The position numbers were made by a program, and so were the translations under genes. Positions 23,662 to 32,093 of a stretch of 38,530 bases of DNA are shown in pieces. Position 1 is the stretch's first letter; each line of letters begins with the position of its first letter. A model generated the notes under the pieces. The model was not told where the DNA came from, searched no databases, and saw nothing but the letters and a program-made list of their open reading frames with translations. The stretch comes from Polyangium aurulentum (GTDB taxonomy: Bacteria; Myxococcota_A; Polyangia; Polyangiales; Polyangiaceae), in NCBI GenBank assembly GCA_945875545.1, contig CAMCKZ010000024.1:1-38530 (forward strand), read 5' to 3'.

Positions 23662-24136
23662 TCCCGCGCTGTTCGCGCGCACCAGCGAGAAGCAGGTACG
23701 CGAGTGTTTGACTGTACTCTACACGCGAATGAAAGAAGACCGCATGGTGGGTTTCTTGTTCGAGGGCAAGCCGCTGGAGGCCATCGTCGAAGGGCAGGTT
23801 CAGCTCGTGTGCGCGGTGCTCGGCGCGCCCGGTTTCGCGTCCTACCAAGGCCGCTCGCTGCCCGAAGCTCACCGCGAACTACCCTTGCTGCCGGGGCATT
23901 TCGATAGGCGCCACGAGCTTTTGCGCGAGGCCCTCGCTGCGGTGGGCGTCGATGAAAAAGTAAACGCCGCATGGCTTGAAGCCGATACGGCGTGGCGAAG
24001 GGCCATCTTGAATTCAGGCGAATTTGCGCGCGAAAGAGCGCGAAACGCTCAAGACTCCGTGGCCGGCGCGTCCGATGCGCCTTCCGCGTCGCCTTCGCCT
24101 TCGGCTTCAAGCAAGGCACCGCCCACGGGGAAGTAA
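23642..24136 (+). CDS. Truncated haemoglobin-like protein
   Basis: The 164-residue product matches truncated (2-on-2) globins, haem proteins that bind O2 or NO. Residues 15-120 contain a B-helix Tyr27 (LTVLYTRM), the stretch GFLFEGKPLEAIVEGQVQLV, the YxGR-xxxxAH motif (SYQGRSLPEAHREL) and GHFDRRHELL with His86 in the proximal-ligand place. A Ser/Pro/Ala-rich tail (about 138-164) is not part of the fold and lies in the overlap with the convergent gene. The start overlaps cyaY by 20 nt. Which globin subgroup applies is uncertain, with group 1 more likely by motif. Confidence 0.78.
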   Translation: MSIYRSDPALFARTSEKQVRECLTVLYTRMKEDRMVGFLFEGKPLEAIVEGQVQLVCAVLGAPGFASYQGRSLPEAHRELPLLPGHFDRRHELLREALAAVGVDEKVNAAWLEADTAWRRAILNSGEFARERARNAQDSVAGASDAPSASPSPSASSKAPPTGK

Positions 24137-24576
24137 GCCGTCGCGCGGGTCTTACCGGTGGTGCGAACGGCATTGGCCTTCAGCAGCTCGCGAAGAAGGC
24201 GCTTCGTCGTGGGTACGTCGGCGCCGATGGCGTCTTGGATGACCTTCATCGTCGCGCCGCTCTCGGCTTTGGCGATGGCCCTGAGGGCCTTCGCAACGAA
24301 CTTCTGCCGATCGTTTTCGGAGAGCTTCGGTGGGCGGCCTGGCCTACCGGGTGAACGCTTTTCGCCGACGGCTCGCGGAGCGCGCGGGGTGGACGCAGCT
24401 CGCAACGAAGCCCGCGCCCTCGGGGCCTTGAGCCCGGCGACCTCGGCCAGTGCCGTTCGTTGCACAAGGCCCAACATATCGGCGACAAACTTTTCAACTA
24501 GATTGGCAAGCGCGGCTTGCACGGTTCCCGCATTTCGCATGCAATCATGTTGCATCAGAATGTCTGCTTCTGGCAA
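24049..24576 (-). CDS. AT-hook and winged-helix-like DNA-binding protein
   Basis: I do not recognise a named family. The 175-residue product has a helical N-terminal part (about 15-50), an Arg/Ala/Pro-rich linker, an AT-hook-like SPGRPGRPPK at about residues 75-84 and a helical segment (about 88-150) with winged-helix spacing: VAKALRAIAKAESGATMKVI, PTTKRLLRELLKANAV and a TTGKTRATAYFPV wing. Proteins with this AT-hook plus small helix-turn-helix layout are frequent in Myxococcota and are presumed regulators. The acidic tail overlaps the end of the globin gene by 88 nt on the opposite strand. Starts at 24555 or 24540 are also possible. Confidence 0.65.
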   Translation of the reverse strand: MPEADILMQHDCMRNAGTVQAALANLVEKFVADMLGLVQRTALAEVAGLKAPRARASLRAASTPRAPRAVGEKRSPGRPGRPPKLSENDRQKFVAKALRAIAKAESGATMKVIQDAIGADVPTTKRLLRELLKANAVRTTGKTRATAYFPVGGALLEAEGEGDAEGASDAPATES

Positions 24577-24613
24577 TCAAAAAAGTGCGAATACCTAAAA
24601 TAGGCCATGTTTC

Positions 24614-26563
24614 TCAGAGCGACGTTGCATTCTCATCGCGCACGACGCGACCGTTTACGAGAAAGCCCATCGTGCTCTCGATGGCCTCGGGCCTTTCGAA
24701 CGCTACCCAATGCGATGCGTCGAGATTGCGAGTTCCCGGGCCAAATTCCAGGAAATATCGCGTGTTTATTGGTGCGAGGGGCGAAAACAATGCCACGATA
24801 GCCAGCGGCTCGGAGGGCCAAGCCTCCGCCCCAATCAATGTCTGACGCGACGCGATTGCGAGTGCGGTTGCAGACCGATAAGGCGTGCTGGTGTCGAAAA
24901 ATCCCGCCGTTTGCAGGACGACAGCCCCTTCTGAAAAGTATCGCGCATAGCTCGCCGGGTCTGAAACGTCTCCGAGCGTTTGGAGTAGCGCCATTATCGG
25001 GTGACGATCATCCAATGCTTCCGATTCGTCAATTTTCGCCGCGATGCGAACGAAACCCGCAAAATCGATGGGGTCTTTTCGCTCCGCAATCGTGACGTGA
25101 AGTGCCCCACCGGCACCCGAAATCACCGTTCGAAGCGGCGCCAGTCCGGCACCCAAAGCCATCGCCGCACTGAGCCCACCTTGCGAGTGCGCGAAAACAC
25201 TTGCGGCACCGGCGCACAAGGGCAGCGGCGAAAACTCCGGTGGGAGCGCGGGCAATTGCGTGGAGAGTGCATGCATTTGCACGAGGTCAAGAGCTCCTTG
25301 GCGCATGGTGGTGCGAAAGGCCGACGGGTTGCTCATGTTGAACGTGAGCGCGCTGACGTCGAAGGTTTTGCCGAGGGCGCGAAGGCCGTGCATCGGTTGG
25401 TCGAAGGAGAAGGTCGCGATGCCGCGCGCAGCGAGGCGTGGCGCGGTGCCGTCGCGCACGTGACTCAGAGCGTCGCCGCCGGTGCCGTGCGCGTAAATAA
25501 CCACGGGAAAACACGCTGCACCCACCGGCGCCGCGGCTGGAACTGTGAGCGTTATGTTCGTTCGATCGGGACGCGGATTTGGGCTTGCGCCACCGACAAA
25601 TGCCCCGCCGGTGGTCTCGTAAGGAACCTCGCCTTCTTGGTAATTAGCAAGGTTCGCTTCGCCCCCAATGAGTCGGTACGACACCGTTTGATCCGGCGCA
25701 AAAGTGAAGGACTTCTGGGCAACGAGCGGGGCTCCCGGCGCGGGCGGTTTCCAGGAAATGTTGGCGTAGGTGGCCGTGGCTCGGCGAGCGGCATCTGCGG
25801 AAAGGGCTCGCAGTTCGGACGTGGGCGCGCCCGTGGTGAAGAGCGTGGCGGCCACCACGCGCGAGGTGTCGAGGTGCTCCTCGGCCAGATAAGCGCGCAG
25901 CGGCGCGAAGAAGGCCCATCGCACGACGGACGCGGGCTCGGTCGGCGGTGTCACCGATAAAACCTGAGAAAACGCAGGTGAACGCGTCGGCGGAATGGCC
26001 ACAACGGGTGCCAACACGAGGGCCACGTGGACGTGATTCTCTTCGAAAAGATAGCCCTCGACCGGCGCGATAGCCAAGGTATTGCTTGCAAGATACACGG
26101 AGTTGGCTGCATCGCCGGTGAACCGCCAGCGGAGCGGGTAGCGCCGGCCGTGCGAAGTGCCTGGCGCGAGATCCACGAGCCGCAAGACCGAGTTCGAACC
26201 CAGTGACGCCGCGGGATCTTGCGGGAGATCGGCCACGGGAATGGGTGCCGTAAATGAGAAAAAGACAGCGCCTTGCGTACTAAAACCCCGAAGTCTGTCG
26301 GCGTCTTCGCGCCATCGGCGAATGATCGAGGAGCCAATTGGCATGTCCGAAAAGACGATGGTTCCGTCTTCGCGCCGGCGTTCGTCGCTGGGGAACGGGA
26401 GGCGTAGCCAGGTCTCGGGGCTTCCGTCGGCGGCCTCTGCGGCGAGGGATGCGGGCGCAAATCTTACGGGGGGCCACGACGAAATTTCGCCCGGGCCTGG
26501 GAGCGCAGCGCAGGCTGCGAGCAGGGAAAAGAAGAAACCTCCCCGCCACCGAAACGTCGTCAT
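24614..26563 (-). CDS. Putative secreted lipase-like alpha/beta-hydrolase lipoprotein
   Basis: The 649-residue product begins with a lipoprotein signal (FFFSLLAAC lipobox, Cys near residue 18). A beta-rich N-terminal half opens with RLPFPSDERRREDGTIVFSD, the pattern seen before many secreted bacterial lipases. An alpha/beta-hydrolase domain follows: HGTGG oxyanion-type loop, then the nucleophile elbow AHSQGG with Ser. A candidate acid/His part lies near the C-terminus (LDASHW). The substrate is unknown, with lipid or ester most likely. The start at 26563 overlaps the astB stop by 4 nt (ATGA). The longer frame to 26800 is an Arg-rich shadow of astB. Confidence 0.7.
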   Translation of the reverse strand: MTTFRWRGGFFFSLLAACAALPGPGEISSWPPVRFAPASLAAEAADGSPETWLRLPFPSDERRREDGTIVFSDMPIGSSIIRRWREDADRLRGFSTQGAVFFSFTAPIPVADLPQDPAASLGSNSVLRLVDLAPGTSHGRRYPLRWRFTGDAANSVYLASNTLAIAPVEGYLFEENHVHVALVLAPVVAIPPTRSPAFSQVLSVTPPTEPASVVRWAFFAPLRAYLAEEHLDTSRVVAATLFTTGAPTSELRALSADAARRATATYANISWKPPAPGAPLVAQKSFTFAPDQTVSYRLIGGEANLANYQEGEVPYETTGGAFVGGASPNPRPDRTNITLTVPAAAPVGAACFPVVIYAHGTGGDALSHVRDGTAPRLAARGIATFSFDQPMHGLRALGKTFDVSALTFNMSNPSAFRTTMRQGALDLVQMHALSTQLPALPPEFSPLPLCAGAASVFAHSQGGLSAAMALGAGLAPLRTVISGAGGALHVTIAERKDPIDFAGFVRIAAKIDESEALDDRHPIMALLQTLGDVSDPASYARYFSEGAVVLQTAGFFDTSTPYRSATALAIASRQTLIGAEAWPSEPLAIVALFSPLAPINTRYFLEFGPGTRNLDASHWVAFERPEAIESTMGFLVNGRVVRDENATSL

Positions 26564-27912
26564 GGGCCTCGTTGAAAATCGTAAATCGAGCCGAGTTTGA
26601 GGATGCTCGTCAACTCGTCGAGGGTCTCGAAGAGGCCACGCACAAATGCAGGGTCGCCGAGATGGGCGGCGTCGACGCGATCGGGGTAACGGCGCGAAAT
26701 CCAGTCTTCGAGGGCCCGCTCCAGGTCGTCGGTGAGCACCACGCGCGCTCCGAGCGACCCAAGTTCGCCCGCCGTGAGCGGGACGCGCAGGCGCAAACAT
26801 GCGGGCCCCCCGCCGTTGCGCATTGACTGCCGAACATCGAGGAAATGCAGCTCTTTAACGCGCCCGACGCTGCCGACGACGCGCTCCAAAAAGGCCCGCG
26901 CGCGCTCGTTCTCTTTGGCATCGAGGGGCGCGACAAGGACGAATGTTCCGTCGGGGCGTTCAAGCAGTTGCGAGTTGAAGGGGTACGCCGCGACGGCGTC
27001 GGCGACGGGCAGCGCGTCGTTTGCGGCCCACACGAGTTCAAAACCCTCGCCCAAGCGACCGCGCAGGGTGGATTCCAGGCGATCGGGGTCTGTGAAGGCC
27101 TGCCGGTGGGCCAAAAGGAGAGAGCCGGATCCAACCGCCAGCACGTCGGTGTGAAAGCTACCGCCGTCAATCCCCTCGGGCTGCTGTTGCCAAAAAAGAG
27201 TGCAATCTGCACGCAGTTGGTGAGCCCGCGCGATGGCTTCGGAGGCCTCAAAGGCCTGACGCGCGGGGTGCCGCACGGGGCCGGGCATCGCGCCCCATGA
27301 ACGCTTTCCCCAGGCAAAAATGTGCACGACGTTTTCGCCGTCGCCGCTGTGGAGCCGCGTGTGATTGGCCGCACCTTCGTCGGAAAAATGCGCGCCACCG
27401 GGTAGTGGATCATGAACCACGAACCGCGCTTGATCCGCGAATATCGCGCGAAGAATCCGTGCCCGTTCGCGCCCTTCGATGGAGCGGTGAAACATGGTGG
27501 TGAGGTTCGCCGGCGTGAGGTGGCAGCGGCCATCGCGCGTGTCTGTTGAAGGGGTGACGGTGGCCGCATTGGCCGCCCACATCGCGGACGCGCTCGACGC
27601 GAGGCGCAGCAGGTGCCCCCCCTCGTGGCGCGCAGCCGAGGCCAGCGTTTCTTCGTCGGAGCCGGTAAATCCCAGGGCGCGGAGCGTGTGGAGCGACGGG
27701 CGTTCGTGGGGCGGCAACACCGCCTGGGGAATTCCGAGGCGGCGAACAAAGGCCATTTTACGAAGGCCTTCGAGAGCCGCGAGTCGCGGATTGGAAGGCT
27801 CTCCTGCGCTGCGAGCACTCGCCATATTTCCGGGGCTCAGGCCCGCGTAATTGTGCGTTGGCCCTACGAGGCCGTCGAACTGAACTTCTTGCAGCGTGCG
27901 CGCAGAACTCAT
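26560..27912 (-). CDS. astB: N-succinylarginine dihydrolase AstB
   Basis: AstB hydrolyses N2-succinylarginine to N2-succinylornithine, CO2 and ammonia in the arginine succinyltransferase pathway. The 450-residue product aligns with the family throughout: FDGLVGPTHNYAGLSPGNMA at the start, and catalytic Glu179 (FSDEGAANHTRL), His254 (GGSFHTDVLAVG) and Cys372 (NGGGPACLRLRV). Length equals the E. coli enzyme. No astA, astC, astD or astE is seen in this window. The gene overlaps both neighbours by 4 nt, between pfk and the hydrolase lipoprotein. Confidence 0.95.
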   Translation of the reverse strand: MSSARTLQEVQFDGLVGPTHNYAGLSPGNMASARSAGEPSNPRLAALEGLRKMAFVRRLGIPQAVLPPHERPSLHTLRALGFTGSDEETLASAARHEGGHLLRLASSASAMWAANAATVTPSTDTRDGRCHLTPANLTTMFHRSIEGRERARILRAIFADQARFVVHDPLPGGAHFSDEGAANHTRLHSGDGENVVHIFAWGKRSWGAMPGPVRHPARQAFEASEAIARAHQLRADCTLFWQQQPEGIDGGSFHTDVLAVGSGSLLLAHRQAFTDPDRLESTLRGRLGEGFELVWAANDALPVADAVAAYPFNSQLLERPDGTFVLVAPLDAKENERARAFLERVVGSVGRVKELHFLDVRQSMRNGGGPACLRLRVPLTAGELGSLGARVVLTDDLERALEDWISRRYPDRVDAAHLGDPAFVRGLFETLDELTSILKLGSIYDFQRGP

Positions 27913-29222
27913 GATTTTTGCGCTTTCGGGGGCGCGATGCTGAGGCGAATTGTGGCGGGCTCGCGTTCGGCCAAATGACCGAATTCCGAGATAAATTGCT
28001 GGGGCGTACGGCCGATAGTTTCCGCGAGCCGGGCGAGGGCGATGGGGTCGTCGAAGTCGCTGTCGCGCAAACGAATCATGTAGACGCGCGCGATTTTGTA
28101 GCGATCGGATTCCAAATCGACCATGCGCACGCGCGACATGCCGGTGCGAAAGTCGATGACCTCGTGGAATGGCACAGGAACGAAATTGCCGTTCTGCATC
28201 GAGACCATCACGTGCGATCCGCCCTCGATGATGTAGCGGGCCGCGCAGTAGCCAAGGTCGCGGCAGTATTCGAGGTCGAAGGGATTGGGGTCGGCGCAGC
28301 GCAGTTCATAACCGATTGCCTTCGTCATGATGGTGACCGCGACGTTGAACTCGCGCAGACGCTTGGCGACCTCGTGGCGCAGAATCACGGCGAGATCGAC
28401 GTCGGCCATGTGGATGTTCCCGTAAGGATCACGCGGCAGATCTCCAAGCAATTCCAAGTCTTTAGGAGCGATGCACTCGATGAGACCCTCCGCGAGTACG
28501 GCCACGCCGTCGGAGCGCCCGTAAGCCAGACGGCGAAGAACCGACCCGGCGAGCGTATCGACGATCGTGCGCAAAGGCGTTGCGCCACGCGGAAACTCTT
28601 CGGGGATGAGCGTGATGGTGGCCCCGGAGGCTTTCCCGATTCCAAGCGCGAGGTGCCCCGCTTTTCGACCCTGGGCGAGGATGAAATACCATCGCGAAGT
28701 CGTGCGCGCGTCGACCTTGAGATTCTCAACGAGTTCAACGCCCAAATGGCGCGCGGTCTGAAAACCGAAAGTCGGAATGTCGTGGGGAAGATCCAGATCG
28801 TTGTCGATGGTTTTGGGCACGTGAACGACGCGCAGCCTTCCCTTCGCGGCCTCCGCCAGGCGCCATGCGGTGAAGGCCGTGCCGTCGCCGCCGATCGTGA
28901 TGAGTTGGCCAACGCCGAGCTGCGCCAAAGTGGCGAGAACCTTCTCGAGATCGCCCTCTTTTCGCGTGGGATTTGCCCGAGAAATACCGATGTGCGAACC
29001 GCCACGAAAGTGAATGCGCGTCGTGTCTCCGACGGTGAGCGGAATAACGTGGGACCCGTCGCCCTCCATCAGCCAGCGAAATCCGTCTTGAATTCCGATG
29101 ATTTCGACGCCGGAAAGCACGGCGCGAATCGTGGTTGCGCCGATAACCGCGTTGATGCCGGGTGCCGGACCGCCGGACGCAAGGACCGCAAGCTTGGAAT
29201 GAGTGGCCACGCGGGGCAGCAT
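27909..29222 (-). CDS. 6-phosphofructokinase, long PfkA-family type
   Basis: This is a PfkA-family phosphofructokinase, converting fructose 6-phosphate to fructose 1,6-bisphosphate. The 437-residue protein has the substrate loop ASGGPAPGINAVIG, the phosphate-donor motif GGDGT (111-115), PKTIDND (136-142) with the catalytic Asp, and GRKAGHLALGIGKASGAT. Gly at the GGDG position favours ATP as donor, while Lys137 is a residue usually found in PPi-dependent enzymes. The donor is therefore not certain. Its 437 residues exceed the 320 of E. coli PfkA. It follows the amidohydrolase gene by 16 nt and overlaps astB by 4 nt. Confidence 0.9.
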   Translation of the reverse strand: MLPRVATHSKLAVLASGGPAPGINAVIGATTIRAVLSGVEIIGIQDGFRWLMEGDGSHVIPLTVGDTTRIHFRGGSHIGISRANPTRKEGDLEKVLATLAQLGVGQLITIGGDGTAFTAWRLAEAAKGRLRVVHVPKTIDNDLDLPHDIPTFGFQTARHLGVELVENLKVDARTTSRWYFILAQGRKAGHLALGIGKASGATITLIPEEFPRGATPLRTIVDTLAGSVLRRLAYGRSDGVAVLAEGLIECIAPKDLELLGDLPRDPYGNIHMADVDLAVILRHEVAKRLREFNVAVTIMTKAIGYELRCADPNPFDLEYCRDLGYCAARYIIEGGSHVMVSMQNGNFVPVPFHEVIDFRTGMSRVRMVDLESDRYKIARVYMIRLRDSDFDDPIALARLAETIGRTPQQFISEFGHLAEREPATIRLSIAPPKAQKS

Positions 29223-29238
29223 GCCAGAACCGCCCGCG

Positions 29239-31461
29239 TTACGGAATGATCCGCGTCAGGCGAATGCGAAGAGCCGCGCTGTCGGAAGCCGTCGAGGCGC
29301 GGTCATCGTAGACGCCTTCGATCGCGGCGACGCGTTGGCCCATCGTCACGGTCGGCGTGGCGGACCCGGTGCGCACTTGAATTTGCGCGGAGGCACCCTT
29401 GGCCACGAAACCGCGCTGGTAGCCTGCGGCCGACAAAAATTGGATGACCTCGGCGCTCTCGATGCGAACAATCGCCCCGAGGGGTGGCCGCGCGGGACTC
29501 TGCACGTCCGCGAGGGCTTCCACTGTCGTCAGGCATGCCACGGCCCCGGGATTGCTCGAGGTGCAGCTGTCGCAGGCATCTCCGCGGCCATCGCCATCGA
29601 GGTCAGATTGGGCGGCATCGGCGACGTCCGGGCACACGTCAACTTCGTCGCGAACGCCGTCGCTGTCGCGGTCCGCGGCGCTGAGAATGCCGCACGCGTT
29701 GCCGCTGTCGAGAGGGCACGGATCGCAGGCATCGCCCTTGCCATCGCCGTCGCCGTCGGCCTGTTTAGCGCCATCGAGGGGACGAATCGGATCAAAGGTT
29801 CTCGGGCAAATATCGGACTCGTTGGCCATGCCGTCGCCGTCCGAGTCCGCAGCGGTAATGCCCGCCGGGTAGGTTGCGCGGTAGGGCGTGCAGCTCGGCT
29901 CTCTCGTGGGCACCGTGTCGCGGCAAAAATAGAGCGGATAAAACGTCTCGATGGCCGCGCGGATGGTCGCCGCATCCTTTCCAGTTTCGCGCTGAACGCA
30001 CGCTTTTTTTCCGACGGAGCAGACGTCCATGGGTTCACAGGCCGCGCTTCCGAGGCCGTCCATGATCGAACGATCGCCGTACATGGCTTGGCCGCCGCGC
30101 AGAACGAGGGCCACGTCTTCGACGCCCGCATCGATAACAGCGCGGTGATGCCGGGCTCCATCGCGACCGCGAAAGATCACGATATCGGCCATATACCCAG
30201 GCTTAAGCGCACCGACGACGGTCTCGGCGCGGGTGGCTCTCGCGCCCCCGTAAGTAGACATACGCCATATACTGTAGTCCGAAAAATGTTTACCGTAGTA
30301 CAGCGTATTAAGCGAGTCGGCGCAGCGTAGTTCGCGCAGCATGTTCATCGATCCGCTCGGCACCCAATCGGTTCCGAGAGCGAGCGTGACGCCCATGGTG
30401 TCGAGGAGGGTGACCGGCGCTGTGTTTCCGTAAAGATCGATGTTCGAGCGGGGCGACCAAACGACCGTGGCACCGCTGTCGCGGATTTTCTTGGCGTCGG
30501 CGGCGGTGACGGCGACCGCATGCACCACCGCCGTATGCGCGGTGAGGAGTTGCTGCTTGCCGTTTGCGGCGTCGCTCTCGCTCGCGCACAGAAATTCATT
30601 GCGCGCCGAGGTGTCGATTCCCTCGGAAATATGCGGCACATAAGAGGGCTTTCCTGCGACGGCGGCCTCCGTAGTTCGCGCTTGCCCGTACGCGCACCCG
30701 GTCGTCAATTGTGTTCCGCCCGAGTCGTCAAGGGGAAACGTATCGCTGTCGGACTCGCGCGCGCCGAGGCCTTCGAGCACGCGGAGGTCTGACTGATCGA
30801 GGTTGCGCAGCAGGCCGTACCGCGAGCCGGCACCCGCGATCGATGTGACCCCGGAGATGAGCATGCGCAGCTCGTGGCCCGTGATGGCGTCGCCGGGCGC
30901 GGAGCCTGCGGTGGTGAGTTTGGTGTGCCCGTTTTTGCCGCGGCGCCATTCGTGACGATGGTCGTAACGTTCGGTGCCGTGGGGAACCGGCGCGTTGTTG
31001 GCGAAGGTGATGTGGTCGTGGGGATTGATGAGACCCGGCGAAATTGCCGACCCCGCGCACGCGACAATTTTCGCCGTGGCGTAACCGGGCACGGAGGAAC
31101 AATCGCACCCCGCGCACGTGATGCGACCCGCGTCGTCGAAGACCACTTCGCCATTTTCAAAGACGTCGGTGGGCCCCAAAACATCGCCGCGCAGAATGAC
31201 CACGGAACCCGACCCGCCCGTTCCGCTTACGCAGGTTTCGCCCGGCAAGACCTCGGGAAGCGCGCGATTGCACGTGACCACGCCCGCCGTCGACACGGGG
31301 CCGCCGTCGATTCTGCCGCCCGCCTCGGTGCCGCCGTCGGTGCCGCCGTCGAGCTCCACGACCGCGATGGGGGCCTGGGAACCCGTTCCGCTGCACGCCG
31401 CTGCGACAAAAAAAGAAATGCCGGCGAGGGCGAAAACGACCAGGGGAGAGGTTCGGGGCAT
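29239..31461 (-). CDS. Amidohydrolase-superfamily lipoprotein with thrombospondin type 3 repeats
   Basis: The 740-residue product starts with a lipoprotein signal (Cys near residue 23), then a Gly/Asp-rich linker. An amidohydrolase domain follows with HDH (LINPHDHITF), the HISEG motif, a later His in AVVHAVAV and Asp in LALGTDWVPSGS, the set of metal ligands expected for deaminase-type members. After residue about 550 come three or more calcium-binding thrombospondin type 3 repeats (DSDGDGMANESDICP, DGDGDGKGDACDPCP, DRDSDGVRDEVDVCP, DLDGDGRGDACD) and a small beta-rich end domain. It should be anchored outside the cytoplasm. The substrate is unknown. It is first in the minus-strand group. Confidence 0.82.
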   Translation of the reverse strand: MPRTSPLVVFALAGISFFVAAACSGTGSQAPIAVVELDGGTDGGTEAGGRIDGGPVSTAGVVTCNRALPEVLPGETCVSGTGGSGSVVILRGDVLGPTDVFENGEVVFDDAGRITCAGCDCSSVPGYATAKIVACAGSAISPGLINPHDHITFANNAPVPHGTERYDHRHEWRRGKNGHTKLTTAGSAPGDAITGHELRMLISGVTSIAGAGSRYGLLRNLDQSDLRVLEGLGARESDSDTFPLDDSGGTQLTTGCAYGQARTTEAAVAGKPSYVPHISEGIDTSARNEFLCASESDAANGKQQLLTAHTAVVHAVAVTAADAKKIRDSGATVVWSPRSNIDLYGNTAPVTLLDTMGVTLALGTDWVPSGSMNMLRELRCADSLNTLYYGKHFSDYSIWRMSTYGGARATRAETVVGALKPGYMADIVIFRGRDGARHHRAVIDAGVEDVALVLRGGQAMYGDRSIMDGLGSAACEPMDVCSVGKKACVQRETGKDAATIRAAIETFYPLYFCRDTVPTREPSCTPYRATYPAGITAADSDGDGMANESDICPRTFDPIRPLDGAKQADGDGDGKGDACDPCPLDSGNACGILSAADRDSDGVRDEVDVCPDVADAAQSDLDGDGRGDACDSCTSSNPGAVACLTTVEALADVQSPARPPLGAIVRIESAEVIQFLSAAGYQRGFVAKGASAQIQVRTGSATPTVTMGQRVAAIEGVYDDRASTASDSAALRIRLTRIIP

Positions 31462-31525
31462 GCCCGCAGTGTAGACAGATTGGCACCAAGAACGAGCAAT
31501 CGTTTTGCATCACGCGATCGAACCC

Positions 31526-31554
31526 TTGACACGGGCCCAGGGCAGCGGTAACGG
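31526..31554 (+). promoter_or_regulatory. Possible housekeeping promoter for rplM-rpsI
   Basis: A perfect TTGACA at 31526-31531 is followed, after 17 bases, by TAACGG at 31549-31554, a weak -10 match. It lies in the 160-nt divergent spacer between the amidohydrolase lipoprotein and rplM. Transcription would begin near 31561 and leave a leader of about 60 nt before the rplM ATG. The exact spacing supports it, the poor -10 weakens it. Confidence 0.4.
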
Positions 31555-31621
31555 CACGTCCCCTTCGCCGAAATCCATCTCGGAACAAGCGGAGAAAAGC
31601 AAGCATAGCGAAGTCAAGGCC

Positions 31622-32068
31622 ATGGCACAGCGAACCTACGTAGCAACCAAGAAGAGCGCCGACGAATCGCGCGCCTGGTTCGTCGTCGACGCGACGAATA
31701 TTCCGCTCGGGCGTCTAGCGAGCGAGGTCGCGCGCCTCCTGCGTGGCAAGCACAAGCCCACGTTCACCCCCCACGAAGACACCGGCGATTTCGTCATTGT
31801 CGTCAACGCGGGCAAGATCAAGCTCACGGGCAACAAGCGCGAGGGCAAGTTCTATTACAGCCACTCTGGCATTCCTGGCGGTTTCCGCGCGGAAGCCTAC
31901 GGAGACCTCTTGGAGCGCAAGCCAGAGTTCCCCGTCGAAAAGGCCGTGAAGGGCATGCTCCCCAAAAACGTGCTAGGGCGCGAGATCTTCACGAAGCTCA
32001 AGGTGTACGCCACGCCTGACCACCCGCATGCGGCGCAGCAGCCGAAGGCGATTACCCTCGCGCTCTGA
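31622..32068 (+). CDS. rplM: Large-subunit ribosomal protein L13
   Basis: Ribosomal protein L13 is an early-assembling 50S protein. The 148-residue product carries the family features: [20 protein letters not shown], an [20 protein letters not shown] stretch, [16 protein letters not shown] and the signature [20 protein letters not shown], ending in HPHAAQQP. The ATG at 31622 gives the normal N-terminus. The frame is open to 31505 but the extra 39 residues are leader DNA. It is paired with rpsI 25 nt downstream, the usual order. Confidence 0.98.
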   Translation: MAQRTYVATKKSADESRAWFVVDATNIPLGRLASEVARLLRGKHKPTFTPHEDTGDFVIVVNAGKIKLTGNKREGKFYYSHSGIPGGFRAEAYGDLLERKPEFPVEKAVKGMLPKNVLGREIFTKLKVYATPDHPHAAQQPKAITLAL

Positions 32069-32093
32069 GCGCCCCACCGAAACAGCTCCAAAA

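Noticed and set aside
26564-26800. Upstream extension of the alpha/beta-hydrolase lipoprotein
   Set aside because: It is an Arg-rich out-of-frame reading of astB and would bury the lipoprotein signal that begins at the ATG overlapping the astB stop.
27918-29249. 443-codon plus-strand frame opposite the phosphofructokinase
   Set aside because: The minus strand has the complete kinase motif set; the plus frame shows none.
31478-31500. TTGGCACC word as a sigma-54 element in the rplM upstream region
   Set aside because: No GC at the required ten-base spacing, and ribosomal protein genes are not expected to use sigma-54.
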